Origin: Acanthaster planci
Lineage: Eukaryota > Echinodermata > Asteroidea > Valvatida > Acanthasteridae
NCBI RefSeq assembly: GCF_001949145.1
Contig: NW_019091519.1
Span: 3,700 to 67,699 of the forward strand
Direction of reading: 5' to 3'
DNA: 64,000 nucleotides
In this document: one piece after another, positions 13,301 through 28,300 of the stretch
Numbering within the stretch: the first letter of the stretch is position 1
How the letters are laid out: every line of letters starts with the position of its first letter
Made by a program: the position numbers and the translations under genes
The notes under the pieces: model-generated
Databases searched by the model: none
What the model was told of the DNA's origin: nothing
Seen by the model: the letters and a program-made list of their open reading frames with translations, nothing else

Positions 13301-16300
13301 TACTGCTGCTCTTGAAAATTGAACCCAAATCAACCCAATGACAGCAGTGCACTATGGCTGCAAAGAGGAGGACGATTCTATCTCTAAATTCATATAAATT
13401 CCCAGTTCCTCTTTGCACACTAATTCATTGCATGGAAACGTACACATTTACATCCATGAACACATGATATTTAGCGGCATGAACATTGAAATCAAATCCA
13501 CCACCTTGTTGGAGGGAAAACAATACAGCGTATTGCTTGACTTCACTAACCACAGAACAGGAAAGAAGTGTGTCATTTCAAGACTGAATGAAACCCTGTG
13601 TATCTCAGCAGGAAAGCAGCAGGAAAGCCCCAGGCAAATGCAGGGGAGGAACATGTGATGTTGCCAACCTCTGCTGACGCGTGCACAATGGGTCCTCCTC
13701 CATTCTGCCCTCTTCCACTCTGAGAGCACCACGAGTAGACCATAAAGTCAGGTTTCAGCAACAGCTGATGGTGTTTTGGGGAGGAGGGAGGACATACATG
13801 TACATGTACCCTGGTAGATGTCTACATGTATACAGGACGCAGGTCAGTAAATGTTCTCAGGAGGTCCAGAGACCCACAGCAACCACTACCTCATCTACAT
13901 ACAATGTACATGTACATGTGCCTGTGCAGTGTGCACCTGTACTGTCAAATGTCCCTCTAACTTAAGCCTGACCCAATTTAGTTTCTGCACTTGTTGATGG
14001 TAAGGCCAGCGTACAAAGTACATAAAAATCACAGCTCTTTGTCTTTTCTACAAAATCCACCTCTCCAGAAATACATGTGCCCTCACAGCACTATGCCAGT
14101 ACCACTTCTGTCTTGCAACTTTCCACAACTGTACTGCAACTATAGGAGAGCAGAAATAATGTTTGGACTTGTGGGACAATATTCCAATTGGGACAATTTT
14201 CCAATTTCCATAGCATCCCAACCAAAAACAAATCAACTTGGCAGTACTTCAAATAGACTACAGTCTCTATCAATCATTTTCAATGCACGATTAAAAGCAA
14301 GTTTACCCACAGAGCACAAAATATGAAGCTGGCGCCTGATCGATATTTTTTTTCTTTCCAGTAAAAATCCCCGGACCTACAAATATCCCACAACAAACAC
14401 TACTTTTTAGTCAGGCGACCGGCATTTGTTGGTTGCCAGTTCAAAGCGAAGTGCTTTCCTGCGACATGACCTCCCATTTATAGGTACAAGTGGACAAATG
14501 GCAGGGGGGAGGGAGAAAGAGACAGCTAATATCACAGCCAAGCTTTGCTCGCCCAAGCATAAAAGGCAATTCAAACAGGACCCCCCCCCAAAAAAAGAGA
14601 GAGAAATTGTGCAATATACCGGTATGGTAGGCCTACATGTAATGGCACAAACACCGTAAGCGTTGGGACAAAAGTGGGACAATAACATCGCAAGTCAGAT
14701 GCTAGACATTTTTTTCCCCTCCCTTGAATGCTATAAATAGTATGCAAATGAGCAGGGATTACTCATCAAACCTGACTAATGCATGTAATAAGTGAATTAA
14801 AGTGAAGGTAGGCTAAAAAAAAATCCAGTCCAACATATGTACATGTACGTACCAGTAGAAAAGTCTGAGCTCATTTTTTTTGGTGAGGGTAATTCCAGTG
14901 CAAACATGTACATGTATGTGTAATCATATTTAGACTGTCCAACGACCTCTCAATTACAGTGCCTGGACATGTGTCAGCTACCTATTTAATTGGCCAATTG
15001 AATCATTCAGTCTCTGTTGCATTAAGACAAACAAATAACTATGACCCTAAGTCTGAGGTCACTGTACATGGATCCAGCACACCCAGGTACATGTACATGT
15101 ACCAGTAGGTATTCACACTCCATGTACATGTAAATTCATAATGTATGCATTTTAAACACAGTCTCCTCATGGTCTCCTTTCGTACATGTACATGTGCACC
15201 TGTCTCAGTCGGCACTTGAAAAGTGGGTGTCCATTTACCTTGAAGTGAAAAAAAGGGTATCTGGACAAGTTAACCATAGGAAAAGCAAACACAGACCATT
15301 CTCTTATGAGTGAACTCACACAGTATACATGAATTTGTGTATAAGATGTCCAGACTGACCTACCGGTATGGAATGTCAAATGACAACCACACTCCCCTCC
15401 GGCTTGAACAGTTGAACAACGATGTGCAATAATGTTGAAAAGTCAACTAAAATGTCTCCATTCCTTCTCATCATACATGAATATTGTATTGTTTTTCTCC
15501 CTTTCTTGCTCTTCCTCCCCACTTTCTCAGCATCCAGATTCTATCAAATCCTTTTTTTTTTCAGTTTATTCCCGTTCTGCTAACACATGCATGTGTCTGA
15601 GAATGTTTTGTTCTTTAGTTTCTCTTACACAGCAGTTAGAGTTACCGTTTGATCGTTTGTGGGTCAGATGAGGGGCAATGGTTTTTCCTAGAACCGTCAC
15701 GTACACGTACATGTATAATAGTCCTGCACGGAAAATGGCAAAGTACATGCACTTGTACTAGTTTGGAGTCTCTCCCTTTCCTGCTATAGCAAACAACTGG
15801 CCAATTTGTTTTGGGGGCGAGTGGTTTTACATCCTAAAATACATGCACATGTACTTGCATTATCAATTTCATGAGCAAAATAAAGTCATTATTCGGGGTA
15901 ACCAGGGCTCGTTTATTTTCGTTCACACCATAAATCCATGAACTGTACTAGACAACTGTCTTTTCAAGTTTGATAATAATAATAATAATAACAATGCATT
16001 TACACTGCGCAGTAATCATAGAAATGTTCTAATGCGCATTACAAATATTTAAAAATACACTAAATTAATCAAAAATTAAATTAACCCTAACACTCCTCAG
16101 TCCTCCAACAGGTGAAGGATTGAGGAGGGTTAGGGTTGATGGAAAAACGTTAAACTCACTGCCCGTTTTAAAAACCGAGTTAATATCAAGTATAACAGTA
16201 GCATGGACAGTTACCCATAACTATTTTCCTTACATCTGCAGTAAGTATCCCTTCAGTGAACTGTCCAAGATGAGCTACCTCAGTAGAAAAAATTTACACC

Positions 16301-19300
16301 ATAACTGTTTCCAAACGGCTTCCCCGAACTTTTGGGAACAAAACCACAAAGTGCCAAATTTCAAAACTGAGCTGCTCCTTGTAGCGTCAAAGGCTTTCAA
16401 AAGTGACACTGCTCACGCACAAAAAAATCTGCCTGTGATGCGTAGGCCTAGTAAGTCAACAAATTTCGGAAAGTAAACTCGTGCACCGGCAGACGGCAAT
16501 TTCCCTCAACATCAATTCACAGCATCACATTTATGTACAATACCCATATTTGGGGGGGGGCTATAATGTACATGTACACTGAGCATACATGTGCGTGTGC
16601 ATTTCATTGAAGTGCTTTCTTTTGGCTCAAAAATAAAGAGGCACTTTGGACATGAACTGCCCGCAGAAATTTTTTCCACTGGTGCAAAATGCACTGGTAT
16701 GGGTTTAATTCACATGATTTGAGTAATTGGTGGAACGATCACATCATATACATGTACAATGGCAAAACTGCAAGAAATGCAGAATATCTGCGATACCACA
16801 ACTACACACGGGTCCACATTTCAATTCTACAGGTAGGAGAAACTCAACTTTATATCCCCCCCAGCTAAAAATTAATCAGAGATATGTAATACAAAACTGC
16901 TGCAAACTGCTTGCTGACTACAGTGACTTAAAATACAAATCACAAAATATGGAGGGCCTGACGTTTTGATCCCAGCAGAATCTTTCTCAAAGGCAAATTG
17001 ACAAGTAGTTGAAGCGAACAGCATTTTTATGGTGCCCAAGTGATTCTAAGTACTGGTACATGTACATGTCCATTTGTTGAAAAAAAAAAAACACACAATA
17101 GAATGTGAGACAACTGATGCCTTGGTTGATTATTTATAATACATGTATGTAGAATATCCTACAGTCATCACTTATGCGCCACTGGTAGTCGAATTGTTCA
17201 CTGCTTTCCTGGTCTGAACAAGTCCAGATGTGTACATACAGATAACATGAATAATGTGTCTGGTTTTAAGGTGTGGCTTTGACTGTTGGACAGTCATAGC
17301 TCCGTGCTGTACATGAACCGGTACAGCCAGGGAGCCAATAATGATACTGTTGGCAGCTAGACCATTAATGCATTATCAGGTTTAAGGCTGGGCCGGGCAC
17401 ACAGGCTTTGCTCAGGCAAAGGAAACGAGAATGGGTTCATGTCCTTTGATGTACACCATCCTCACATCATGACACGTAGAAGTTTATGCCAGAGCTTCCG
17501 GGCAATAAGAACTTTGTGGAGTTAGTATGACAGTTTCCCAGTTCAAAGAAAATTGGTTGCAACAGCATACCTAGTTTCCCTGTAAACTCATATAGTCATT
17601 AAATCTGTACACAATTTTACCAGTATACATGGACATGTACTGACCACTCTAGCTATGCCAGGGGAAATATGCATGTAATTGTCCATGAACCAGTGCCTGC
17701 ACTTGGCCCAATCTCACTTTGAAATTCATCATGGCAGGCACTTTGCATGTACAGGCATGAGATTTTGGTAATACAAATGTCATTTCCAACCAAATGCATC
17801 AAATGGAATAATCATGGATTTTGGTAGATCCGGAGGATATATGTAGTTGTGGATTTGGAACAATTACATGTATGTGTACCCGTACACAGGTGCACATATT
17901 GTAAGTTAAATGAACACCTGCATCGTCAGTTTCATCAACAGTTTCATCAACAGGAACGTTAGAAACAAAGATAATGGACGGGATGGGCTACATTTCAAAT
18001 GCAGGTCCTTGTCCCACTCATGTCCTGGTTGAATGTTGGTATAGTATTCACAAATAATGACCCAGGCTATCAGACAAGTAACATGTCTCCAACTTCAACA
18101 GTCCAAGCTGCAAAATTGGAGCAGGGATCACTAATCAGCCATGCAATCCCCTTCAACCACAGCAGGTGTCCCCGTTAACATGACTTGTACAAATAACTCC
18201 CTTTTCTTATCAGCATCCTCCAACTATTTTTCTATCCCTTGATGCCCCAATAATACCCCCTGACCACCCACTTTGTGAGTTTGCAGAGGCAAGTCCACAG
18301 GCATACTGGGTTGAGGAATAACACCGGAAGAAGGAGAAGTGCATGTTAAAGTAAGAGCATTCCCCGCTAGGTTCAAGAAAGGCTTGTCACTGCTGTCGTA
18401 TTTGGACCTTCTGCAGAAATTGTCGTTCAGGAATATTTAAATGCTGATCATCGAAAATAATGAATCAATATCATTTCTACTCTTCAGGACAGACTGCTAG
18501 CTACACATGCAATGCACATGTACATGTACATGTGTTAATATGCTAAATAAATAAAATAATGTCATTCTGTTACTAAACTAATTCAAATTCATAATCGGTG
18601 AAGTAAAAGTACCTTATATAACAAAAATTTAAGATGCAACTACGGTATAAACTCCCTTTGTGGGACCTGGTAACAAAGATAGATTCAGTAATTCCCATAT
18701 TGCCTACCAGTAATTTTCCAATGTGCAAATAATGCACATGTACCAGTGCATGTACATGTGTATATGTACTGTATGTTCATCCCTTTGTTTAATGCATACA
18801 TGTATTATGTACATAGAGACATAATGTATGAACATTTCACACACATGTAAATGTACATGTGTGTGCTCTGTCTAGGACTGTGTGAAACTACAGGTACCTG
18901 TGGGCCTTCCCCAGGTTAAGGGGACACTGTAAGGAGAGTCAGGACCGAGTTATGAGGACAAACAATCCCCATTTGATGCCCATTTTCAAATTGTGCACGG
19001 TCCCAATAACCAGGTAAAAAGTACAATATACATGTACATGTGTGTACCATTACATGTACATGTATACTGTGCATCATTGTATTGTAAATGTAATGTAATG
19101 CAGGCCAAGACATACGGATACTGTTGTCTTTACACAGCCACACTTTACACCATGGATTTTACAATAACTACGGTGTACTATATATTGGTTTACATGTGCA
19201 CATGTATGTGTCATTACAAATGTGCATTTTATCATATCTGAACAGGAAGCCTCCACATATACAGCACTACCTGTATAAGTAAATGTATATAATTGGAGAT

Positions 19301-22300
19301 TATCAAGTTACATGTACATCTGAGAAGTTCCCTGCCAATATACACACTAAGTACATGTACATGTACCTGTGTGCCCTGAAGCAGCTGGCAAAGTGATCAT
19401 ACCTAGAGTGGTTTTACAATTTCTGGGGAAACACTATTATGCATGACTGAGTCTCAATAACTGCCAGACTAGGACTATTCACGCTGTTCTGCTATGCAGA
19501 ACCACAATCTTTAGTTCAGGGCCGTCAGTGGTAGCAAACCAAATGATGCGAGGATAATTTCACAAAGGCTGAACGCTCAAATCTTGTCTGACCGGGGGGG
19601 GGAGACAAGGGCAGCAACTTTTCTTCTTTTTTTTTTTCGTCTGTGTGATTGACTGGTTTGTTGTTGGGTCGCCGCCTTCTCCCAAGAGTTTGCTTTCAGC
19701 GGCAGTTTGGCAGATGTTTTCTGAGATTCGTGTTTGCGTGTCCCGTGAAACCCAGAACTCTGCAAACACTCCAAGCCAATGTTTGGTAAACACACATTGG
19801 CTCAGCTCTGTAGTCTGTGGTCAGATTGATCAATAAAATCAGATTCAATATGGTTAGGAGTTGGACACCACGGGGATAATTCAAAATGAACTAATCCATA
19901 AGAACTGAATAAATAACGAACGTGTGCATATAAATACAAGTAGGCCTACATGTATGTATTATACAGAATATGTACTGCACATGAATTCGGAGGAAAATCT
20001 TACATGTGCACTTTAATACATTGTACATTACAACAACCACGACAGAATCGTTGCACTTGTAGAGGAAAAAATCATCAATAAGGCATCATAGACAAGTACG
20101 TGTACAACGTATGCATAAAATATACCAAAGATCTGACAACTAGTAATACTACAGATAGTGGGGAAAATCTGGCTTAAAATGGGTCTCTGTTTCCTTGAAC
20201 TACATGTAGGCTGTACATGTACATGACAACAAAAACTGCGTGACCACATGAACACACATGCTCCAATCACGCAGCCTTGTTCATGCACAAGAATAACGAC
20301 AGCACAATGAGAATGGCAGTTAACACCTGCACATGTACCTTTATACACAGCGGTACCTCTATGCGTTGGTCAAGCAAACGTTGGTCAAGCAAACGTTAAG
20401 TACAGTAAACGGGATTACTGTATCATACCATGGAGGTAGAATACACATGAACAAAGCATGTGAGAAACTGTCTCTAGGTACCGGTATAATCATCAAACGT
20501 GGAACACAATGTCAACTTTCCTCCGAGAGGGAGCGTCAATTTATTTGGAAAAACTCCCTCTAAATCCACCTGTTGACAGAATAGCGACAGGGTTTTGAAG
20601 TGCAACTTTTTCCTTTAGCAGGTCTGGCAGCACTGTGGTCCAATAGACCCACATGTACATGTAGTACTTCACTGAGCCGTTTAGGAAGGAAAAGAGCTTG
20701 AGAACAACTGTCATTTAGTGGCACTGATATGAGTAAATGCACAAAGGTAAGATTTTCAACACAAACATGAAACTAAGTTTTAAAGAAGAAAAGTACTCTA
20801 CACGTACATGTATCAGTACTCCGCTGAGTTCTTTTACAACCTTAACTCCCTAGGGTGTATGCAAAATCATATTAAAATTGGAGGATTCAGGGCTGTTAGA
20901 GTTATTAAGAGTGCTTTTGTCTCACAATATTAAACACTGATAGTCCAGAGCCTTGCCTTTGTGCATTTACTATCCAATGCCCATGCACTTCAGCTTTGCT
21001 ACCCTGTAACCAATTCAATATTTGACAGAACTTGGTACTCTGGAAAGCACTGGACCACAGCACTGAGATCTGGTAAAACTATTTCTGGCAATCGCAGGTC
21101 AATCTTGTAGGGCTCTTGGGAAACATGTTTTGGCTGTTGCTCCTGGTGGAAGGGGTTAATTTGGCCAAATTAAGGGCCTGATGAGCTTGGCAAAACCAAA
21201 CTGTGATCTAATCACGGTCTGGATGAGGCCATGTCTCTGCTCACATTTTCTTCAGTGAGGGGTTGTCTCAACTCATGACAATATCACTGCAACATTCTTC
21301 CCCAATCTTTTTTTCATCCCATCTAAGAAGTAGAGTGTTTCAGGGGAAAAAAAAAATAAACACGTGCAACTCGAGAGCAACTCAAGAAAATCAGGCAGTC
21401 TTGAGACAGTGCCTATTTTAACAATTCCAGTTTGAGATCCTAGTAAAATCATGACACTTGTAAGATTTTCCTCTCCATTCCTATTCAAACCATATCAAAA
21501 CAAATAGTACAAACAAGTTTAAATGTCACGACTGCGGTATTCCTACCCCCCCAAAAATATTTATTTACAGTAAGCAAAGAAGTAAGGTTCACAAACCATA
21601 CAGTGAATAAACTAAAGATAATATACTGCAGGAAGGAAATCAAATACGCTTACTGCTTTTGTAATGCAACAGATTTCACCATCTTCAAAGTACATGCAAA
21701 TTTATACATGATTTCATGTAAATCCTACCCTGTACATGTAGGCCTACATGTACCATGGGCCACATTTGAAGTTCTAAGTGCTTAGTCGTTGGACAGACAG
21801 CAGAGACAGAGAGGTATCATGTACATGCATAAAGATACCTTCATTTTTGTCCACCACTATCTAAATTTGTACAAACTTACTACTCCTGTACATGTACATG
21901 TATCTCTGCGGGAAGTTGCATACACTGGCACGTACAGTGCACATGTACTTAGGGTAAATTAGGCTGGCCTGATTTCGACATAGCAGTGCTCATGTGCAGA
22001 CTGCATTTTTGCCAGCACATACCCGCCTTTTCCCTCTCTTGCCCAAGTTCAGACAACATCGCCAACAGCCAGCCAGACTGGAGTTTACCCATGTGAGATG
22101 AATGTGGAGGTGTCCGACTAATGCAAGGCAAGTGGGTCAGCCATGATTGCTTTGTTAATGTCAACCAACCCTGCGATCCCTTTTCAAGGTTATTTTAATT
22201 TTCAGACAGCAGACTACAAGTTAATATCACTTTCGATTTGATGCGATTCCCACATTGGTACATCAAGATCAATTTGCAATTTTCAAATTTACACGTCTGT

Positions 22301-25300
22301 TATTTCTCTTCCCACTTCATCCATTTTTTCACCTAATGTTATGAAAATCTCATCCATTCAGGCTATCTTCAGCTTAGTCTGCTGTTCGGTAAACATTCCT
22401 TGAAATCTGCTGGTGGGGACATAGCTATCTCAACTCTTTCACTCATTCTTGGCCTTCCAGGCAAAACGGCTTACACACCCCTGTAACAATACTGCATGGC
22501 TGGCTGTCTTCTCCCTAGACACACGGCCCGCAGAGCCACACTTCAATTCATACCCTCCCCTCCACTGGCCCACGCAAATGCACACACACAGAGTCATATA
22601 CAAATTCCTTGTGCAGTAGTGGTATGCCTGGATTGTATGCATAATGTGTGACCAGAGCATACAATGTACCAGTACATGTACATTGTACATGTTGAACTTG
22701 CCCACCGGGCTATGCAAGGTCATGCAGCCGGGTTGTTTATGCACATCAACAGGGACTTTCTGTCTGTGGAATGCTAATGCTATCAATGCAGTGCTTACAA
22801 TTGGTCATTGTGCTGACTACATCATGAATATCTGCCAGATCACCTTGACTATATCATCCTATCAATGTTCCTCGACATGTATAGAAAAATGTACAGAAGC
22901 AGGACCCCCTCCCCTCTTGCAAAGCTATCACCCAAATTTCCATTTATACTGGTAAATTCAAAGTACCCGGTACATGTACATCTCCAAGCCTTACATGTAC
23001 TGGCACTTTTTCAATCCACATGCCGGTATTTCTTCAAGTGTACTCTAGATGTACCGCACCGACAGGCCTACCATTTTCATAATGTCTATCAGACAAATGT
23101 ACACATGTACGAGTATGTTGCCCATGTGCAATTGATACGCACAGCAAAACTATGCACTTGTAAACACTGTGTGTGAAGGTATGGCTTGTGGACTTGTTCA
23201 GGCTCTTTGGTTCATGTACTACATGTTCAAGTGCAATAACCCCACTTCTGAACTCAAAATGGCAAACATGGACACCTTGTTTACCTACTGAAACGTGCAG
23301 TGCACAGATTCACTTCTGCGTACACAAACTGGAACCATTCAATTATGAACTTAAGAACCATGTCAAAACCTGAGAAGACTGGATGAATCCTGTTGCTAAA
23401 CATGGCCTCTCTTGATGTATGAAGTGACTATCGCACCCTGCCACACGCAACCCCACAACTTCCTGCCCCTTGATATCAAACACTTCCCGATTTGCTGAGG
23501 ACCGAAGTCCAGAAAAAAATCCAGACTGATGTTATATATACACAGAGCCAATCTTGGCTTGGCACGGAGAAGGGGCCTCCAAGGAAGCCATCTCCAGATA
23601 ACGAAATAAAAAGGTAGTGGAACTTTAAGCCTTTTAGCTAAGTAGTTCCCGTCTTTATACATCCAACATATGTGTACATATGTTTGTTTACATGTCAGAA
23701 AAAAGGCACAGGAAGGATACCATTGATGACTGCACCAGTATTGTCCATAAGTGTATACCGGGTACCTAATCTTTATGAAAAACAAACAAAAACAAGTTGT
23801 CTATTTTGGAAATCAAAAATCTGCTTATAAATATACAAAAAATTCAAATCACACATTAACAAAGAACAGGTAACCTGAGCATTCCCATACAAAATACATG
23901 TACATATCCAATATAGTGGACACTGAAAAATATATCGCACACCATGTACATGTAAACTGTCCACGTACCGGTACACATAATGTATATACATGAACGATCA
24001 TATACATGCACAACTTGCCAGAAATTCTGACGTCAACTCCTCTTTAAAAGCACAGCAGAGAGTACTTGTTCTGAATAGAGGTCTTGCCATTCCATTTTAT
24101 TCAATCATAGATTTTTAATGCTCAACCATTAAAGAGAGCACAGAGGAGAATGCCCGGCAACAAAAATTACCACTGACAAGTACACATAAGGGGATTCACA
24201 CGGAAAAACATGGATACAAATGATATTCTCTTGTGTCATTGAGAACAAGTGACAAATATACAATGCTGCTATCCCAAAAAATTGCTGTCATAATTCAATT
24301 GCCATTTGGAAAAATAATTACTTCAAGACGCCTACGCATGTTGTGGCAATATATCAATGTAATGTGTTGACCAGCAGGACTATATACCATGAACCTAAGC
24401 TCCCCAAGGAGCAAGATGTATGGAATCACAAACTGGAATCAAATGCCAATGTCACAATAAACACTTTACAAACATTCCCACCAGGCGGTGAGTATATAAA
24501 GAAGTGAATTTCTTCTTCGGTCGCTGTCATCTCAAGGGTATTTCAACTCTCTCCCAAGTTTGGACTTTGAACCCGCCCTCTCGCTGGGCAAGGTCACAGC
24601 TTGAAAATGATTGCTTGGACAAAAAAAAATCTAATCTTGTGTCCAACACCATTACTGACTTTGCAAATTTCCGAGTTCATTTTTAAATATTAACTATTGA
24701 GCATTTCTTCGCGTCAACGGGCACACACACAAAAAATCAACCTAATTCATGAACACAGCTCTACTGAGACATGGGATGACGTCTTGAATGTGGACAGTTT
24801 GAAAACATGATAACATTAATTAAAGATCATGTCTTGCTGCTCAGAAACCAGGAAAGACCTTTGTACAATGTTGTTTTTTTATTTCACGTCAAGCTACCGG
24901 TGCAATTAAATTTCAAACCCCCATATTGATGGTATCATCAAACATACATTAACAGTACACTGGCTCATGTGCATGATTTATGTACCCCCAAAAAGCCGGC
25001 AACTTGATAGCTTGGAAAAAATGTAGACAGTTATTTCTTTACTTCTACTGCCCCAAGTGTGAAAAAAAATTTCTCTTCAGAACCACCAGGCCTATACTTT
25101 CATGGCATGCTCCAACGAAACTAGGCTAGGACTACTCCCCTAGTGCCCAACAACAAAAAAAAAGTAGAAAGGAGTGAACGAGAGGACAACAAAAGGGGCG
25201 AAGAAATCTGGGCTGTCACATGGAATTACTTAGGTGTCTTCGGCTGACCTAAATTGGTAGGATCCACAGAGGGTGTTACAACAGGCCATCTGGTTACACC

Positions 25301-28300
25301 TTTGAAGGGGCCCAAGGCCCAGTCGTGCTTTGATCAGAAGCCTAAAGAAAAGCTTTTAATGGTGGTTGAGCTGTGCCAGCTTAAAGACAAAGGAATCATA
25401 AGTAAACTCAAACATGTGCATGTACATGTACGTAAATACAGGAAAGGTTTGACCTCATTTGGCACAAGAGGTGCTAGCCAGTACCAATGCATGTACATGT
25501 ATTTGAAAATGGGGAGTCCACATTCGCCTTGGAATGAAAAACACTGGGTACTACATAGACACACATACCAAAATGACCAACAGGATTTCCAAAGATGCTC
25601 CGACACCCCTCAGACACACTCTTACTGTCAACATATCAGGAAAAAGCCCAAGATCGAGCTCTCACAAGACGACTTCCATCCCTCAAGTTATGCAAAAGAG
25701 ACTGGGAAGGCATTTGTGCAGGTCATATTTCGAGAAAGTAAAATCTGGGAAAACAGCAATAATGTCATGCAGATATCACGTGAAAATCACGTACGTACAT
25801 GTACAATGTAACTGGGTGGCATTTATTGTACATAGTAGATGCACAACGTTCAGATTTTACAGGAAAGTTTTGTAAAATTCCACTAAATGCCAAGGCCAGA
25901 CAAATCTCAGATTTCACTCTGTAGCATCACTCGAAAAAAACAGACAGTATCAAAATGAGGTGTGAGGTGGGGGGGGTTTCACCTGATGCATTTCCTGACA
26001 AAGACACTTTAGACAGTGAATAACAGGCTGCTGGAGTATATGGTAACCGTGACGGGGATGTACAAAAAGAAGGAGGTGTCCCCCTCTCATTTGATGGAAA
26101 GACGCACAACCGCAATTATGCATGTGAAGTGCTTGTGTGATGAGGGGAATTCATCATGTGCCTACATTGCCACAGTGTTTTGATTCGAGCCCTGTGTTCA
26201 TGGATAAACACACCACACGCTGTGCGCACCGCCCGATAAATGTGCGGGTGAGTGGGTGTGTCTCCCATGTTTTAGCACAGCAGTGGCGCTAGTAATGTGT
26301 TCGTCTCCAAGCATGAATCAAAACAGAGACTGCTGGAGACTACTCTGGCCGTTTACTTAAAGGTGCTCTAGACGAAAAAGCTCCTTTGACTTCCTTCACA
26401 TTACATCAGTGGATTGGAAGGAAATCATCCATTACAAATGTCCTTTAATGCAGAAAAATACATTCCATTCAAATCCTACACTCTTCAAGGAAAGATTTCT
26501 ATTTTCAATAGTTGTAACCTAAATTCAGATGACACAATCACAAGCTGGACCAGGAAGAATTATGATATAGACACACTGTAGTTAACGTTCTACTGCCACT
26601 GTGTGGATTCAGATGACAGAGAGGCATACACTGTATGCCGCTTGGAAGCTAGAGAGACAGTCGAGTTGTTGAAAAAATGCAGATATTTAGTGAATGATCC
26701 ATTTTTGAACTAATCCTTACCATTTGCATGCCTTCCACAAATATACAAGGCTTTGACACTCCTGGCCCTCTCCTTATTAAATACTGTGCTTACATAAATG
26801 TAAGCACTGTGTTCTAGCTCTTAACAAAGTATTGCACTGAGCACTGTGCTAAGCATCATGCTAAGCAATGTGCTCTGTCAGGTGCTGGGAGATGCACTTT
26901 TATACTGAACACTAAGATTTATAAGTACTCTTCGAAGCGCTGTGCTCAAATGGCAAAGCTACGCAAGTACGTGCTAAGCAATGTACTTGTGCTGAGCACT
27001 GTGCTAACTCCTTTCGAAAGAACTATGCTCTTTGTTGTGCTATGCAAAGAGGTAAGTACTGCGCTTACCTTCCGTTCTGTCATGAAGTAGATGAAGTTCT
27101 CATCCGGGCTAAACTGGATGCCATTCCTGACTACAGGCCGTGATTCATCAAGTATGGCCTCCTCCTCGTACAGCACAGCTTCTGTGAGTGACTTAACCCA
27201 TAACTGCAGGGGAAGAGGGAAAACTTCGTGTAATTAAGAAAAAAAGTATAAAAACCGGTTGAGCTTCTTAAATGGGATGGACGTGGCACAGTATGGGCAA
27301 TTGTCCAACGGAATATGTGTACATGTACATGTACACGTAAGTCTTTCAAACACATCTGTACTCCTTGATCATAAAAATCCTCCTCCTTTTCTTCTATCTG
27401 GTGAATGCTAGTTAAAGGTTCTACACATGCATTTTGACCGTCTGGTACCCTTAAAACAGACAGCAGAAAACGTTATCACGACCAGCCACAAAACATTACG
27501 CTACAATTTTCACGGATGAACTGCAACTAAGGAAAACCTAAAGAAATTTCCCCTCCTCTCCACCACCCAACAAACAACACTAAGCTAAAAAAAAAAACCC
27601 AAACCCATGTAAGTCAGAGGACTGAAATAGTCAATGTGTCAAAATTTGCAGTCTCCCCCCCACCACCCACCAGGCTGCTTCGCCTGTTTACTTCAGTTCT
27701 CTCAGCAATCAAAGAGTCTTTTTTTTTCCGATAATTTCGTGAAGTGCTGACAGCAATGTTTCAACTCTGATACAGCGCTACGTTTGCTCTGTACCCTCTC
27801 AATCAGTGGAACTGCTCAACCAAAAACTACCGACAGCCTCCCAGGTAGTTCTGGATCAGCATCAAAAACTGACTGAACAACCTTGAAAAGAAACAATCTG
27901 ACCAGAAGTAAACTGTAAACCTGCATTCTATGTAAATAAAAACAGCTTTCGTTCCAAAATCTCAATTAAATCATGAAAAACTGATGTCAAAAATTAAATT
28001 ACATTTCTTCAGATTCTCTCACTCTTTCTTCATCGTCTTTAAACATGTACTTGTAACATTTATGTAATAATGTAGATATCCTTGTCCTTGTCAAGAAGTA
28101 CACGTATAATCGATTCTCGTTATTATGAAATCCGCTATAACGAAATTCGGGATGTAACAAACACACATCTGTGGTTCCGGCGCAAATGTGCACATTTCTA
28201 TGGGGAGAAAATCTGTTAAAGAGAAATCGCATTGTACAAAATTCCTGTTACAACGAAAGGTTTTGTGACTCGGTTGCTTGAAAAACCATTGTTGATGACC

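Larger units (their letters stand above)
9994..27068 (-). other. Left plexin intron 3 (expanded, 17 kb)
   Basis: It separates MTERK (exon 3) from IHKIPVEDC (exon 4). The same intron is 6.4 kb in the right copy. Much of the excess is studded with TACATGTA-type palindromes, a 56-bp minisatellite and several MITE-like elements listed separately. No host exon was recognised inside it. Confidence 0.75.

Noticed and set aside
25254-25811. 185-codon open frame on the plus strand
   Set aside because: No family resemblance. Part of it is just the TACATGTA motif read as HVHVHV. It lies inside plexin intron 3 with no codon bias.
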